In this document: piece by piece, positions 52,125 through 62,920 of the stretch | How positions within the stretch are numbered: the first letter of the stretch is position 1 | Layout of the letters: each line of letters begins with the position of its first letter | DNA from: Ligilactobacillus apodemi DSM 16634 = JCM 16172 | GTDB lineage: Bacteria; Bacillota; Bacilli; Lactobacillales; Lactobacillaceae | Reading direction: 5' to 3' | DNA: 64,000 nt | Assembly (NCBI RefSeq): GCF_001434405.1 | Contig: NZ_AZFT01000053.1 | Coordinates: 706,719-770,718, forward strand | Translations under genes and position numbers: made by a program | Notes under the pieces: model-generated | What the model saw: only the letters and a program-made list of their open reading frames with translations | What the model was told of the DNA's origin: nothing | Databases searched by the model: none

Positions 52125-55100
52125 CAGATCGCCCCCAAATCGATCCGAGTCTCATATAAACCTGTTTTAGATTGATAGATCAATGTTCCATCTAATAGAT
52201 CACCCGCTGAATTATAACGTTTACGTGGAATTTTAGTATCAAAGAAAGTAAAGTCACTTGCAGCACCATCAGCTGTATACTTTAGCAATTCAATAAAATT
52301 CTTCCCTAGTACTTCTACCGAAGAATCTTTATTATTCTCATAAATATTCTTGATTTTTTCAGAATTTTTAGGGGCAACAACATATTTATCAGCAAAATCC
52401 ATAATATATGTGAACAATTCTGCAAATTCAGCACGATGCTTGTTTAGTTCTTCTTTTCTCTGCTTAGACTGACTCCAATACAATAATCTAACTAGATGCT
52501 TTGGTAAAATAAGTTCATTTGCCTTTTGAAATTCGTTACTGGAAGCTAAATATCTTCTCAGCCCATTATTATTTTCCAATAAACTAAACTTAGGTAATAG
52601 CAAACTATGTTCAGAAACATTATAATATCCACGTTTAGCTAAATACTCAGTAGGATCGGCCAAATATTGCGCACTTTCAATAATTGGAATTTTTACCAAT
52701 GTTTTTACACTTTTTGTTTTTCCACGTTTATTGAGCATATCAGCTCGAAATAGTAAGGAATATCCTTCATTTGCTCGCTGGTAGCCACCATACTTTACTG
52801 GATCTAGACCATTTTTACGGGGAAACAACTTTTGTGAGGCAGATTTTTTAGCTACCGTTTCGTCGTAAAAGGATCCTGTTTGGCGCTCAACTTTTCGAAC
52901 CTTATTGACCTGAGCTTGATATACGTTTTTCTTGATCGTTGCTAGATCACGTTCTTTAGTATCCCAATATTGTGCGGACTCTTCTTTTAATAGCTGTAAA
53001 ATATTGGTGTATAAATTATTTTTGGCAGTAGCCTTACCAAGGCCCTTGAACTTCGTCTTTCGATATTTACCGTAAACAAATTCTGGTTCTAATTCAGGGA
53101 AACTAGTCATAAGTAAAGTGGCAAGAACTGCATTAAGATAAGCATCATGTGCATGATGCAAATTATTGATCTCTCTTACTTTATATAATTCAAAATCTTT
53201 TCTGAATTGTGAAGTTAATTGTGCTTTTAAAGTTACGATCGCTACTTTATCTTCATTTTTTTCTTCATTAAAGCGACTATTTAAAATTTGCGCAACATAC
53301 TTCGTGATCTGACGGGTTTCTACTAATTGGCGTTTAACAAATGTTTCTTTTAATTTTTCTGTCATGCCACCATGCAGACTCCGACGGAGATTACGATATT
53401 TCTTTTCTGAGATCGCCCCAACTTTTAAAAGACTACGCCAAAACGCGCCCATTTTCTTAGCTATCTCTACGCTCGGAAGTCCATTGGTTTTACGGCTATT
53501 TTCGATTTTAGCAGTTAAGACCTTATTTTCGATCGAATCATCTTTTAAGAAACTTTGAGGAATAATATGATCAACTTCATACTGACTGAGATTATCAAGA
53601 TCTAATGGTGCTCCAGTATACATATCACGCCCATTTTGTAGGCAATAAAGATATACTTTCTCATCACTTAGCTCTTCATTACTTGGAAGATCTTTAGGTA
53701 ATTCATTTAATTTCAATTTATTTAAATTTTTGATAATTTCCTTAATTCGTGCTTCTCTTCGCGTTGTCCCATGGGTCTTTTGTGTTTCACGTGCCATTTC
53801 AACTACGATCTTTTTAGGATTACCGCCCATGACTTTAACTAATTCATCTACGATCTCGATACTTTGTAAGATCCCTTTTTTGATCGCTGGACTACCAGGT
53901 AGTTCTTGAATTACTTCAGTCAAACTCCCCTCTTCTTTGATCACTTGTGAATCCTCAATAATTTTTTTAAATGAATAATTATCATTACTGATCAATTGCA
54001 TAAAGTTTTGATTGTAGTCTTCGTTCATCAAAAAATCTAAGATCGTCTGATGTGTTTTTTTATCATAGATCCCATCGATCAATTTAGCTGATAAGCGTCC
54101 CCAACCAGTATATTTACGCTTACTCAAAGCTCCGATCTCTTTTTCATTCAAAAAATCGTCGTATTTTCTTAATCGTGACTTGATCAGCTTTCGATCCTCA
54201 AAAATGGTTAAAGTTTTTATGATTTCTTCCCAACGAGCTTGGTTACTCTCACTGGCTATTTTTTCAGTCTTAAAGCCCATCTTTGACAGATCATGATATG
54301 TGCCAAAAGAAGCATTGAATTTACCGTTATCAATTCCTTTTATCGCAACAACTCGCTCTGAAGGCATTAAAGTTTTTAACAGGTCTAAAACCTTTTTCTC
54401 CTTAACAGTCCGCTCTTGTTTAAAGAGTTCAAAAATACTTTGTTTAGTTTGCGCATCTAAAAATTTCATTTCACCATTGTCAGTAATATAACGAATTCCC
54501 GCTAATTCATTAAAAATACTAAACTTTTCATATAACATACTATGTTTAGGTAAAACCTTTTCTTCAGGTAAATATAGATCATTAAGTGTCATTCGCTCAA
54601 TAAATCTCTCGGCAGAGCTCTCTAGATCAACGACGTTTTCAAAGTTAAATGGAGTGATCTTCTCTTTTCCTACTCGTTTTAGCCAAGCAAATCTACTATT
54701 ACCACGTGCTAACGGTCCGACATAATATGGAATTCTAAAAGTTAAGATCTTAGCGATCTTCTCTTTATTTTCTAGTAAAAATGGATAGTACTTACCTTGA
54801 TTTTCGATGATCGCCAACAACTCTTTTAACTGAATCTGATGTGGGATCACACCATTATCAAAGGTACGTTGCTTTCTTAAGTAGTTTCCAACATCAATTT
54901 GGGCTAAGACCGATGCAGCCTGAGGAATATTTTTTAGTATTTTTTTGGTATGTGTATAAAATTTTTCCTCATTTGTTTTACCTTCAATATACCCAGCATA
55001 ACCATCTTCTTTTGAGTTTCCAAAGAAGTCCGGGTACTTTTCAGGTAAATACGTTTTGAACAATTGCTTTAGTTCTTTTAAATCTTTTTGATGATCCTTA

Positions 55101-56074
55101 AAACGTTCGATCATCGATTGTGAAAATATTGTTTTAGTAGCAACAGAATTTTTTGTGTTTAAGATATTGGCTAAGATAGCAGTATCATAAACTTTTTTAG
55201 CAGCTACAAAAACATCTAAATATCTATCATCACTTTTAGCAAGTAAATCATTTAATTCATCTTCGTATGAGTCAGTTCCAAACGATAATTTTTGATCTTC
55301 TGTTAAATTAAACACTTTCTTAAAATTAACAGTATTACCTACCATCATTTTTAAAAATTGATGAGCTACTTGATTTTTCTTGACTCCACTAACTTTAACT
55401 AATTCTTCCGCCTTTTTAGTTTTTGAAAGAGTTTTATCTTTGAAGATCGCTTCAACTTCTATCTCTTGAAGGACTTCTGTATCGAATAATTCATTGAAAG
55501 ATCTACAAAAATCTGCATAAACTTTATCGATATCAGTATCACTTAGCTCAATCTCTCCTTCGATCAAAAAATTTCCGCGATACTTGATAATATGTGCTAA
55601 TGCCAAATAAATCAAGCGTAGATCCGCCTTTTCATCCTTATTAGCCAAAGCACTACGTAAATGATAGATAGTCTTGTATGTCTTATGGTACAGCAACTCT
55701 TCTTCACGATCACCAAAAATAGGATAAGCTGAAAATTCCTTATCTTCTGTAACTAGAGAACTTTCGGCCAAACGATGCAAAAAGTTGGCATCAACTTTGG
55801 CAAGTTCTGGTCCTAAAATTTCTTGAAGATAGCGCAATCGATTTCTTCGTCGAGTATAACGTCGACGCGTTCCACGCTTCAAACGAGTAGTTGCTGCTGT
55901 TTCACCCGCATCAAACAATAAAACACCCATTAAATTTTTCTTGATCGTTTTTTTATCTGTGTTCCCCAAAACTTTCATTTTCTTAGCTGGAACTTTGTAA
56001 TTATCATTGATAACCGCATAACCTACCGAATTAGTCCCAATATCTAAACCTATCGTATAATTTTTTTGAAGCAT
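52124..56074 (-). CDS. cas9: Cas9, type II-A, pyogenes-like
   Basis: 1316 residues. RuvC: D11 ([14 protein letters not shown]), E759 ([10 protein letters not shown]), H974 and D977 ([11 protein letters not shown]). HNH: D835-H836 ([10 protein letters not shown]). Arg-rich bridge helix near 60-80 ([18 protein letters not shown]). The C-terminal PAM-interacting domain ends with [21 protein letters not shown]1284 and R1286 match SpCas9 R1333 and R1335, which read GG. About 50 residues shorter than SpCas9, mostly from a missing insertion before the PAM domain. All catalytic residues are present. AAAGGATG precedes the ATG. Confidence 0.98.
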   Translation of the reverse strand: MLQKNYTIGLDIGTNSVGYAVINDNYKVPAKKMKVLGNTDKKTIKKNLMGVLLFDAGETAATTRLKRGTRRRYTRRRNRLRYLQEILGPELAKVDANFLHRLAESSLVTEDKEFSAYPIFGDREEELLYHKTYKTIYHLRSALANKDEKADLRLIYLALAHIIKYRGNFLIEGEIELSDTDIDKVYADFCRSFNELFDTEVLQEIEVEAIFKDKTLSKTKKAEELVKVSGVKKNQVAHQFLKMMVGNTVNFKKVFNLTEDQKLSFGTDSYEDELNDLLAKSDDRYLDVFVAAKKVYDTAILANILNTKNSVATKTIFSQSMIERFKDHQKDLKELKQLFKTYLPEKYPDFFGNSKEDGYAGYIEGKTNEEKFYTHTKKILKNIPQAASVLAQIDVGNYLRKQRTFDNGVIPHQIQLKELLAIIENQGKYYPFLLENKEKIAKILTFRIPYYVGPLARGNSRFAWLKRVGKEKITPFNFENVVDLESSAERFIERMTLNDLYLPEEKVLPKHSMLYEKFSIFNELAGIRYITDNGEMKFLDAQTKQSIFELFKQERTVKEKKVLDLLKTLMPSERVVAIKGIDNGKFNASFGTYHDLSKMGFKTEKIASESNQARWEEIIKTLTIFEDRKLIKSRLRKYDDFLNEKEIGALSKRKYTGWGRLSAKLIDGIYDKKTHQTILDFLMNEDYNQNFMQLISNDNYSFKKIIEDSQVIKEEGSLTEVIQELPGSPAIKKGILQSIEIVDELVKVMGGNPKKIVVEMARETQKTHGTTRREARIKEIIKNLNKLKLNELPKDLPSNEELSDEKVYLYCLQNGRDMYTGAPLDLDNLSQYEVDHIIPQSFLKDDSIENKVLTAKIENSRKTNGLPSVEIAKKMGAFWRSLLKVGAISEKKYRNLRRSLHGGMTEKLKETFVKRQLVETRQITKYVAQILNSRFNEEKNEDKVAIVTLKAQLTSQFRKDFELYKVREINNLHHAHDAYLNAVLATLLMTSFPELEPEFVYGKYRKTKFKGLGKATAKNNLYTNILQLLKEESAQYWDTKERDLATIKKNVYQAQVNKVRKVERQTGSFYDETVAKKSASQKLFPRKNGLDPVKYGGYQRANEGYSLLFRADMLNKRGKTKSVKTLVKIPIIESAQYLADPTEYLAKRGYYNVSEHSLLLPKFSLLENNNGLRRYLASSNEFQKANELILPKHLVRLLYWSQSKQRKEELNKHRAEFAELFTYIMDFADKYVVAPKNSEKIKNIYENNKDSSVEVLGKNFIELLKYTADGAASDFTFFDTKIPRKRYNSAGDLLDGTLIYQSKTGLYETRIDLGAI

Positions 56075-56101
56075 TTATTTCCCATCCTTTTTCTTTTATG
56101 T

Positions 56102-56107
56102 TATACT
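56102..56107 (+). promoter_or_regulatory. -10 box of tracrRNA, overlapping a leftward -10 for cas9
   Basis: TATACT on this strand lies six bases before the tracrRNA start. On the other strand the same bases read TATAAC (56,105-56,100) with TTGTAT 16 bp upstream, a plausible cas9 promoter. No good -35 is seen for tracrRNA. Confidence 0.5.
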
Positions 56108-56113
56108 ACTTAC

Positions 56114-56198
56114 GTGGAGTCATACAAAGCCACATAGCAAGTTAAAATAAGGTTTTATCCGTAATCAATCATGGGCGCTGTTTCGGCGCCTATTTTTT
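56114..56198 (+). ncRNA. tracrRNA
   Basis: About 85 bases, divergent from cas9. The anti-repeat begins GGAGTCATACAAAG (pairs with the 3' half of the repeat) and continues CACATAGCAAGTTAAAAT (pairs with the 5' half, with the usual bulge). Then AAGGTTTTATCCGTAATC, close to the S. pyogenes nexus, and the terminator GGCGC/GCGCC (56,174-56,190) with TTTTTT. It lacks the extra 3' hairpin seen in S. pyogenes. Confidence 0.94.
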
Positions 56199-56446
56199 AT
56201 CCTCATATTTCTCAATGCCTATTTTCTTTTATTTTACTATGTTTAAGCATATTTTTCCTAATAATATTACTTTATCATAATAAATAGCTAAAAAATAACT
56301 AGTAATGTAAAAAAGATCACTCGGATCTGCCAAACTTTACTGCCAGTATGCGATTATGCAACCTCTCAAAGTTAGTTAAATAAGCATAACGATACGCAAC
56401 TATAAATTACGTAAATCTCACTCACCAAATATAATCTCATTTCAAA
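56199..56446. other. Gene-free A/T-rich stretch between tracrRNA and lepA
   Basis: No reading frame, promoter or repeat that I can support. Confidence 0.5.
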
Positions 56447-56485
56447 CAAAAAGCCCCCTGCTCATGTACTTGATCACTTACAGGG
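56447..56485 (-). terminator. Terminator of lepA
   Basis: CCCTG and CAGGG (56,485-56,481 and 56,460-56,456) with a 20-base loop, then leftward GGCTTTTTG. Confidence 0.7.
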
Positions 56486-56509
56486 AACTTATTATACAAA
56501 GTTATTTAA

Positions 56510-58339
56510 CTATTTTACTTCTTCATCGGTCTTTAAAACAGCCATGAAAGCATCTTGGGGTACTACAACTCGACCCACGGCTTTCATCCGTTTCTTACCA
56601 CGTTTTTGCTTGTCTAATAATTTAGCCCGCCGATCAGGGTCACCAGTGTGGATCCGGGCTGTAACATCTTTGCGATACGCTTTGATATTAGTCCGCGAAA
56701 TAATTTTAGCCCCGATCGCAGCTTGGATCGGGATCTCAAAGTTTTGGCGTGGAATGATCGTCTTTAGCTTATCAGTTATGACCCGGGCACGTTGTTGAGC
56801 AAATTGACGATGCGAGATAAAACTCAAAGCATCGACTTTATCACCATTAAGCAAGATATCGATCTTAACGAGATCGCTTGGACGTGTTCCATCTAATTCA
56901 TAATCAAGCGAAGCATACCCTCGAGTACTTGATTTCAATTTATCAAAGAAATCAAAAATAATTTCTGAAAGTGGCATTTCGTAAACGACATTGACTCGAT
57001 AATCATCTAAGTAATCCATCGTAACAAAATTACCACGCTTTGCTTGACACAATTCCATTACGGCACCTACGTAATCACTTGGTACCATGATCTCAGCTTT
57101 AACGTATGGTTCGTTGATTTGCTTAATCGTTGGTACGTCAGGCATTTCAGACGGATTAGAAACATTGACATGCGAACCATCGGTTAACTCGACATCATAA
57201 GTTACAGAAGGTGCAGTAGTGATCAATTCCATCCCAAATTCACGTTCCAAACGTTCTTGTACCACATCCATGTGTAAAAGTCCTAAGAAACCACACCTAA
57301 AACCAAAGCCTAGCGCTTGTGATGTTTCAGGCTCAAATTCAAGTGCTGCATCGTTTAGCTTCAATTTTTCGAGCGCTTCACGTAAATCATTGTACTTGGC
57401 ATTATCAGTTGGATAAAGCCCAGAATAAACCATCGGGCTCATTTCACGGTATCCGTCTAATGCTTTTTGGGTAGGATTATCGGCATGGGTGAGCGTATCA
57501 CCAACACGAGTATCTTGAATATCTTTGATACTTGCTGTTAAATACCCAACGTCTCCTGCCATCAAGAAATCACGTTTGATCGGTTTAGGCGAGTTTACCC
57601 CGACTTCAACAACTTCATATTCCGCCCCACTATTCATTAAGCGGATCTTATCTCCTGGTTTGACCGTACCATCATAAACTCGAATACTCAAGACAACACC
57701 ACGATAGTCATCATAAACCGAATCAAAGATCAAAGCTTTTAAAGGAGCCTTTAAATCACCACTTGGAGCGGGAACATTTTGCACGATTTGTTCAAGCATT
57801 TCTTCGATCCCGATCCCTTTTTTAGCTGATGCTAAGACTGCTTCAGAGGCATCTAAACCAATCACATCTTCGATCTCTTGGCGAACTCGTTCTGGTTCTG
57901 CTGAAGGTAGATCGATCTTATTGATAACTGGTACGATCTCTAAATCATCGTCTAAAGCTAAGTAAACATTAGCCAATGTTTGAGCTTCGATCCCTTGAGC
58001 TGCATCAACCACGAGCACAGCACCCTCACAAGCTGCCAATGAACGTGAAACTTCATAAGAAAAATCGACATGTCCTGGGGTATCGATCAAATGAAAAATA
58101 TATGTTTCTCCGTCTTTAGCATGGTAATGCAGTTCGACCGCATTTAATTTGATCGTGATCCCACGTTCACGTTCAAGATCCATTGAATCGAGCAATTGGT
58201 CTTGCATTTCGCGCTTAGAGACCGTATCTGTCAACTCTAAGATGCGATCAGCCAGAGTTGATTTCCCATGGTCAATATGGGCTACGATCGAAAAATTTCG
58301 AATGTGTTTTTGTCGCTCCGACATTTTTTCAAAATCCAT
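56510..58339 (-). CDS. lepA: Elongation factor 4 (LepA)
   Basis: 609 residues: [37 protein letters not shown] (G motifs) and the C-terminal domain with [22 protein letters not shown] ribosome-associated GTPase that acts during translation initiation and back-translocation. Stands alone with its own terminator. Confidence 0.98.
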   Translation of the reverse strand: MDFEKMSERQKHIRNFSIVAHIDHGKSTLADRILELTDTVSKREMQDQLLDSMDLERERGITIKLNAVELHYHAKDGETYIFHLIDTPGHVDFSYEVSRSLAACEGAVLVVDAAQGIEAQTLANVYLALDDDLEIVPVINKIDLPSAEPERVRQEIEDVIGLDASEAVLASAKKGIGIEEMLEQIVQNVPAPSGDLKAPLKALIFDSVYDDYRGVVLSIRVYDGTVKPGDKIRLMNSGAEYEVVEVGVNSPKPIKRDFLMAGDVGYLTASIKDIQDTRVGDTLTHADNPTQKALDGYREMSPMVYSGLYPTDNAKYNDLREALEKLKLNDAALEFEPETSQALGFGFRCGFLGLLHMDVVQERLEREFGMELITTAPSVTYDVELTDGSHVNVSNPSEMPDVPTIKQINEPYVKAEIMVPSDYVGAVMELCQAKRGNFVTMDYLDDYRVNVVYEMPLSEIIFDFFDKLKSSTRGYASLDYELDGTRPSDLVKIDILLNGDKVDALSFISHRQFAQQRARVITDKLKTIIPRQNFEIPIQAAIGAKIISRTNIKAYRKDVTARIHTGDPDRRAKLLDKQKRGKKRMKAVGRVVVPQDAFMAVLKTDEEVK

Positions 58340-58442
58340 TTAGCTCTTCCTACTTTCTTCTCAAATACTTTCTAACTAACAATTATAGCGTGTTTCCTAA
58401 CTAATCGTCAATTTGTCCAAAACACTTAAAACATTTTAATAA

Positions 58443-58492
58443 AATATAAAACGTTTCAAGGAACTATCCTAAAAAGTTACCTTAAAACGTTT
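58443..58492 (-). terminator. Terminator of the three-gene operon
   Basis: Long imperfect inverted repeat (58,448-58,464 with 58,475-58,492, arms near AAACGTTT...AAGG...AACT) upstream of lepA and 30 bases after the last gene of the operon. Confidence 0.6.
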
Positions 58493-58521
58493 TAATTTAT
58501 CATTTACTTTTGAGACACCGT

Positions 58522-58977
58522 TCACTTCGTTGCCAAGCGTTCACAATACTCTTCGATCTCAGTTTCCGTCAAATTCAATTCCACTAGACCAAATTTAATG
58601 AAGATTCGCCAAGCATGGACAAAGTAATCACTACGTCGCTCAAAATAACTTTTCATCAACTGCTGTTGCAAAATCAAATAGATTTTACTAAAAGATTTAG
58701 TTTGCCATTTTTGTTTAAACTGTTTGAGTTCTTCTGGCGATAATAACAATAGATAGGTCCATTTCTTTTCATTAGCCACGCCTAAAAAAGCTAATAAAGC
58801 ACGACAATAAGCAGCTAACTTGGAATCTGAATCTGTCTTTTCAGCTAATATTGCAAGAGCGACACTTAAATCACCATACAAACTTGCTTCTTTTTCTTGT
58901 TCTGATACTCCTAGTGGCTTAAAAACATACGCTTTAGGTAAATTACGCTGTAAACGTGCTAAATTATTTACATCCAT
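58522..58977 (-). CDS. Helical protein of unknown function, third gene of an operon
   Basis: 151 residues, all-helical, no cysteine cluster or catalytic motif. It begins DVNNLARLQRNLPKAYVFKP and follows the second gene after two bases. I do not recognise the family. Confidence 0.6.
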   Translation of the reverse strand: MDVNNLARLQRNLPKAYVFKPLGVSEQEKEASLYGDLSVALAILAEKTDSDSKLAAYCRALLAFLGVANEKKWTYLLLLSPEELKQFKQKWQTKSFSKIYLILQQQLMKSYFERRSDYFVHAWRIFIKFGLVELNLTETEIEEYCERLATK

Positions 58978-58979
58978 TG

Positions 58980-59993
58980 TTAATTGTACCCCTTAAAAAA
59001 TCTTTCATCTGATTTGATCGCTAAACTTGATAAGTTTTCTAAATACCAATCACGAACAAATTCATATTTATATAAAACATCAAACCATGACACTTGGTGA
59101 TCATCATCATGAACTTTAATGACCCAACGTGAATCACCCAATTCTTCCACAAAATCTTGCTCAAAAATCGCAATCACTACATCATTTCGCAATTTTAGAA
59201 CAGCGCGATTATCTCGCCCTGCTACTAACATGTAACCGGCTTGTGCACTGATAATAAATAGCTTATCCAATGCATCCCTTGGTTCGGTATCAGAAACAAT
59301 TTGATAACTGGCATTATTTGAAGCATCAAGCAAATTAAAATCAACATCAAACCCGTAGTCTTCTTTAAAGTATTTTCCAATCGCAACTAAGTATTGTTCA
59401 AAATGTTTAACAGTCTTATAGTCAAATTTTTCTTCATATTTAACTACTAATAACTTAGTCAAAGCACTACCATTAAAACGGATCAATTGGCGCTTAAAGT
59501 TGATATAAAAGAGACGCAAGCCTGTATTTTTATCAACGTAATAGGCACCTTCTGGCATGTGCTCATCAATATGGAAAGTAAAATACCCCTCCATGTTGAT
59601 CCCAGGAAATTCATGATAAAGCTCATTTTTGTGGTCACTTGATTGCAAAATAACTTGTTCATTTTTATGCAATTGCAATAAGCGATTTAAAAAGATCAAA
59701 TAGTAATCAGCCCGACTATATTGCTGAGGAAAGACCAAATATGCAGTATCTAACTTATAATCAGTCAATGTTTTCACAGATTCGATCAAGACATTTTTAT
59801 CATCAGTATTGATCAATTCATCCAAAACCTGTGTAAACTGAATACCACGACTTAAGCTTTCTTTTAACTGATCATTATAAGAAATAAGCCTTCCTGTTGT
59901 GCTTAAAGAACCCGCATATGCGCTTAGCTTTTCTTTTGCTTTTGGTTCAAAAGTTTCTGTTGGCTTTTGGTATTTCTTATTTTTCTTACTCAT
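58980..59993 (-). CDS. Protein of unknown function, second gene of an operon
   Basis: 337 residues. A basic start (SKKNKKYQKPTETFEPKAK) followed by mixed alpha/beta with several Tyr/Phe-rich strands (EGYFTFHIDEHMPEGAYYVDK, split after GAYY) and a central FNGSALTKLLVVKYEEKF. No motif recognised. It starts 10 bases after the first gene. Confidence 0.6.
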   Translation of the reverse strand: MSKKNKKYQKPTETFEPKAKEKLSAYAGSLSTTGRLISYNDQLKESLSRGIQFTQVLDELINTDDKNVLIESVKTLTDYKLDTAYLVFPQQYSRADYYLIFLNRLLQLHKNEQVILQSSDHKNELYHEFPGINMEGYFTFHIDEHMPEGAYYVDKNTGLRLFYINFKRQLIRFNGSALTKLLVVKYEEKFDYKTVKHFEQYLVAIGKYFKEDYGFDVDFNLLDASNNASYQIVSDTEPRDALDKLFIISAQAGYMLVAGRDNRAVLKLRNDVVIAIFEQDFVEELGDSRWVIKVHDDDHQVSWFDVLYKYEFVRDWYLENLSSLAIKSDERFFKGYN

Positions 59994-60003
59994 ATCTCTT
60001 CAC

Positions 60004-60876
60004 CTACTTTTGTTTAGCAATTAAATCTGCAATATAGTTACGATATAAGGCAGCATTATGTGCTTCAAAGTTTTCAAAACTTCCGAATTTAGCAATAATA
60101 CTTTGTTTTTCGTAACCAATTAAGGTATCTTCTTTAGACAACGCCAAAACTTTTTCTTCATTTTCACGAATTTGACGGTAAGCCCCACTTGCTTTTTCGT
60201 CAATTTCAGTTAATTCGCTCAATTCCTCGATCAAACGTTGCTTTGATTCTTTTACCTTAGACGATTCCCACGGCATCACTTTTTCTTGTGAAGTCCGTTT
60301 TATTTCTTGGCGCAACTCATCTTTACGCTTATCGCGCTCAGCTTGTTGATCGATCAAATTTTGGAGTTCATCGGTTTCCTGAGATAATTTTGTAATTTCA
60401 TCGCTATTTAAGCGTTTATTTTCTTCTTCTAAAGCAAATGATTTAGCAAGTTTTTGATATTCAACTTCATCAAACTCAAAACTAACATTTAAAATATCAA
60501 GCGTCCCAAATAGACGTCTGCCCCACCAATTTCCAAAGAAGAATTGAAATTGTCCGATTCCCGTTTCTTCAAAGTAAAAAAACGGATACATTTCATATAA
60601 ATAATCGATCAAGTTTTTACTCAAAAAATCACTAATTTTTGGATAGATATCTCTGATCAATCGTTCGTTTGAAAAATCGGCATCAATATCACTTTGTTTC
60701 AAGATCTCTTTTGCATATCTCTCGCCATCGATCAACTGATACACGAGACGATCATCTTGATCTTGGACTGCTTTTTCCAAAGAATTTAGGTAATTTGTCT
60801 TATCTAAAATCGCTTGCGTCAAACTTTCAGTTGCTTGTTTATGCGCTGATAAACTAAGTTGGTTTGAATTAGCCAT
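60004..60876 (-). CDS. Coiled-coil protein of unknown function, first gene of an operon
   Basis: 290 residues. Residues ~1-150 are helical with a Tyr/Phe-rich patch (LIDYLYEMYPFFYFEETG; FFFGNWWGRRLFGT). Residues ~150-260 are a long coiled coil (EENKRLNSDEITKLSQETDE...). Proteins like this are sometimes labelled SbcC-like because of the coiled coil, but there is no Walker motif, so it is not a nuclease ATPase. It heads a three-gene operon that I cannot assign. Confidence 0.6.
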   Translation of the reverse strand: MANSNQLSLSAHKQATESLTQAILDKTNYLNSLEKAVQDQDDRLVYQLIDGERYAKEILKQSDIDADFSNERLIRDIYPKISDFLSKNLIDYLYEMYPFFYFEETGIGQFQFFFGNWWGRRLFGTLDILNVSFEFDEVEYQKLAKSFALEEENKRLNSDEITKLSQETDELQNLIDQQAERDKRKDELRQEIKRTSQEKVMPWESSKVKESKQRLIEELSELTEIDEKASGAYRQIRENEEKVLALSKEDTLIGYEKQSIIAKFGSFENFEAHNAALYRNYIADLIAKQK

Positions 60877-61022
60877 AAAAATCTCCTCTATTCATAATTG
60901 CCCTTTAATCTTAAGCGCAAAATATTCATAGTTCTATTGTTACAAAAAAAATCATATTTATCAATTATCTGCACTGAAAATCATAATAATTTACTGATTT
61001 TATGATTCTTTGTTTAGCTATT

Positions 61023-61289
61023 TCAAATACTTTGTTGTAGTAATTCCCCTAACATTTTCCGCAAGTGAAGCTGTTCTTCTAAATACATCCCACAGATTTT
61101 TGAATTTTCTGAGACTGTGATCTGCTTAGGAGAAAGTGCCAAAATTTGATAACAAATTTTTTTGTGGTATTCCCTAAGCGGATCTTTATACATTTTAAAT
61201 TGACGGTGTTGCCGTTTACTTAATTGTCGATAGTATTTAAAACTCTGTCCTGTACTAAGATTTAATAGTTTATTGTTTCCGAAAGATAA
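61023..61289 (-). pseudogene. ORF fragment without a start, possibly cut by the second element
   Basis: An open frame of 88 codons with no acceptable start codon at its 5' end: ...LSTGQSFKYYRQLSKRQHRQ, MYKDPLREYHKKI, ILALSPKQITVSEN, LEEQLHLRKMLGELLQQSI, stop. An internal ATG at 61,193 lacks a ribosome-binding site. The helical, basic content looks coding. The integrase of the second element ends 76 bp away, so insertion may have removed the 5' end. No family recognised. Confidence 0.4.
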
Positions 61290-61365
61290 TTACACAACGT
61301 CAAAAAACCGTGTAAACTATGGAATTTTAGCTACTCTAAAGTTTTAGGGTCTCCCTGGGGGGCTC
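61290..61365. other. Likely attachment region of the second element
   Basis: Lies between the gene fragment and the 3' end of the integrase, where one att site is expected. No tRNA is present, and the other att site is beyond the right edge, so the core cannot be named. Confidence 0.35.
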
Positions 61366-62502
61366 TCATCTCATGAAATTAACTAATTTCTGAATTGTCT
61401 CTTTTTGATCTTGCTTAGTCAAGTGCGTGTAAATATCAAGCGTTGTTTGTACTTTGCTATGACCTAATCTAGTCTGCACTTCCTTAACACTAGCACCAGC
61501 CGAAAGCAACAAAGTAGCGTGTGTGTGTCTGAAGCCATGAATAGTGATAACGGGTAATCCTGCTTGTTCACAGATTAAAACTAAGTGGCGTCTTATATAT
61601 GCCGGACTCATAAATTCATTATTTACGTTAGAAAATACCCACTGACTATCTGCTAAAACATTTTGACCACGCTTAAGCCAATAACTTGCCTGCTTTACTT
61701 TCCACTGTTTTAAGATCTGCATTGTTTCAATATCCATATCAAGAACCCGCTGACTTGTTGCGGTCTTAGTTCTTTGAACTATTAAGGCACTTCTTTCACC
61801 TCTTGCTTGCGTCTTATCAATGCTGATCGTGTTATTTTTAAAATCAATATCACTCCAAGTCAAAGCTAGCAGCTCGCCACATCTCATACCAGAATAAGCC
61901 AACGTTCTAAATATCGCATAAGCTTTTAAATCGTCATCTTTTGCGGTATCCAAGAACTTCTTTAACTCGTCTAATTCTAAGTAATTACGTTCCTTTTGCT
62001 TGCTTTGCCGTCTAGGTCTGATAACGTCCCTAAACGGATTCTCTTTAATATATTTAAGACGTCTAGCATACTCAAATATTCGTGACGTATTATGACACAA
62101 AGCAGGATAGATCCCTGGAACTTCCTTTGACCACTGATTTACTATTTTTTGACACATTCCGAGTGTTATCTTTTCAATCTGATAATCCCCAAACGCTGGC
62201 AATATTTTAGATCGAAATTTACTTTTTAGTGTATTAAGCGTTGATTCTCTTATAGTTAGTTCATGTTGAACTATCCAAAGATCATACACATCTTTAAACG
62301 TCATACGTTCTACCGGTTTAAAGTAGTTACCTGTATCAAGTTCATACTCCAACTTAATCAATTCTTTTTTAGCAGCTGCCTTGGTTTTAAATCCTGCACG
62401 CTTAACATATTTCTTCTTGCCTGTTTGATCGTCAATACCTGCATACAATCGGAAACGGTAAAACGTTCCCTTACTCGTTTGATACTCTGTAATTTTAGCC
62501 AT
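61366..62502 (-). CDS. int: Tyrosine integrase of the second element
   Basis: 378 residues from the ATG at 62,502 (AAAGGA eight bases upstream; the frame opens at 62,556). AP2-like arm domain (FRLYAGIDDQTGKKKYVKRAGF), core-binding domain, and catalytic residues R (YSGMRCGELLALTW), HGFRHTHATLLL, LGHSKVQTTLDIYTHL. Only ~30% similar by eye to the prophage integrase at 19,790. It points away from the element's other genes toward the junction. Confidence 0.94.
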   Translation of the reverse strand: MAKITEYQTSKGTFYRFRLYAGIDDQTGKKKYVKRAGFKTKAAAKKELIKLEYELDTGNYFKPVERMTFKDVYDLWIVQHELTIRESTLNTLKSKFRSKILPAFGDYQIEKITLGMCQKIVNQWSKEVPGIYPALCHNTSRIFEYARRLKYIKENPFRDVIRPRRQSKQKERNYLELDELKKFLDTAKDDDLKAYAIFRTLAYSGMRCGELLALTWSDIDFKNNTISIDKTQARGERSALIVQRTKTATSQRVLDMDIETMQILKQWKVKQASYWLKRGQNVLADSQWVFSNVNNEFMSPAYIRRHLVLICEQAGLPVITIHGFRHTHATLLLSAGASVKEVQTRLGHSKVQTTLDIYTHLTKQDQKETIQKLVNFMR

Positions 62503-62920
62503 GTTTATCAGTCCTTTATCTTTATTGCACGGGCTAGGTGGCTTAAAGTAATGCACGATCGGACGGCTTTATTACTGGTATCTATTCGGTTGTATATGTA
62601 TTGGATCGTATCAAGTGCAATTGTTATTTATTACCTCCGCCCCCATTAATCAGAGTGGAAGAGCGCACACAATGGCGTTACCTTACACCGGGATGACATC
62701 CCAAAATATTTTTATAAGGGGGATTTCAGATATTTCATGCTATAAAAATGTTGGAAAAAGTAGGAATTTTTACCCGGTAAATCAATGTTTTTTGCTTTCG
62801 CCACAAGTGGCGCCTACCTACGAAAACCTACAGTAAAATCCTATATTTACGCCAAAATGGCTACTACCTGCCAAAAACTGCCTTTTTTCAGAAGCTACTA
62901 CCCAACAAAAACCTACATTT
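62503..62920. other. Gene-free region between int and the repressor, with CTAC-rich repeats
   Basis: No convincing gene. Near 62,808-62,925 a ~35-bp unit recurs three times in degenerate form: CTACyACC, then CAAAAACCTAC or similar, then a T-run (starts near 62,811, 62,859 and 62,893). Could be iterons, integrase or excisionase binding sites, or remnants. A leftward int promoter should also lie here. Confidence 0.4.

Noticed and set aside
60004-60876. SbcC exonuclease for the first gene of the unknown operon
   Set aside because: Only the coiled coil resembles SbcC; Walker A and B motifs are absent and the protein is far too short.
61290-61365. A tRNA or tmRNA gene as target of the second integrase
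   Set aside because: No cloverleaf can be formed around the junction; the short GC run there is not part of a known RNA gene that I recognise.
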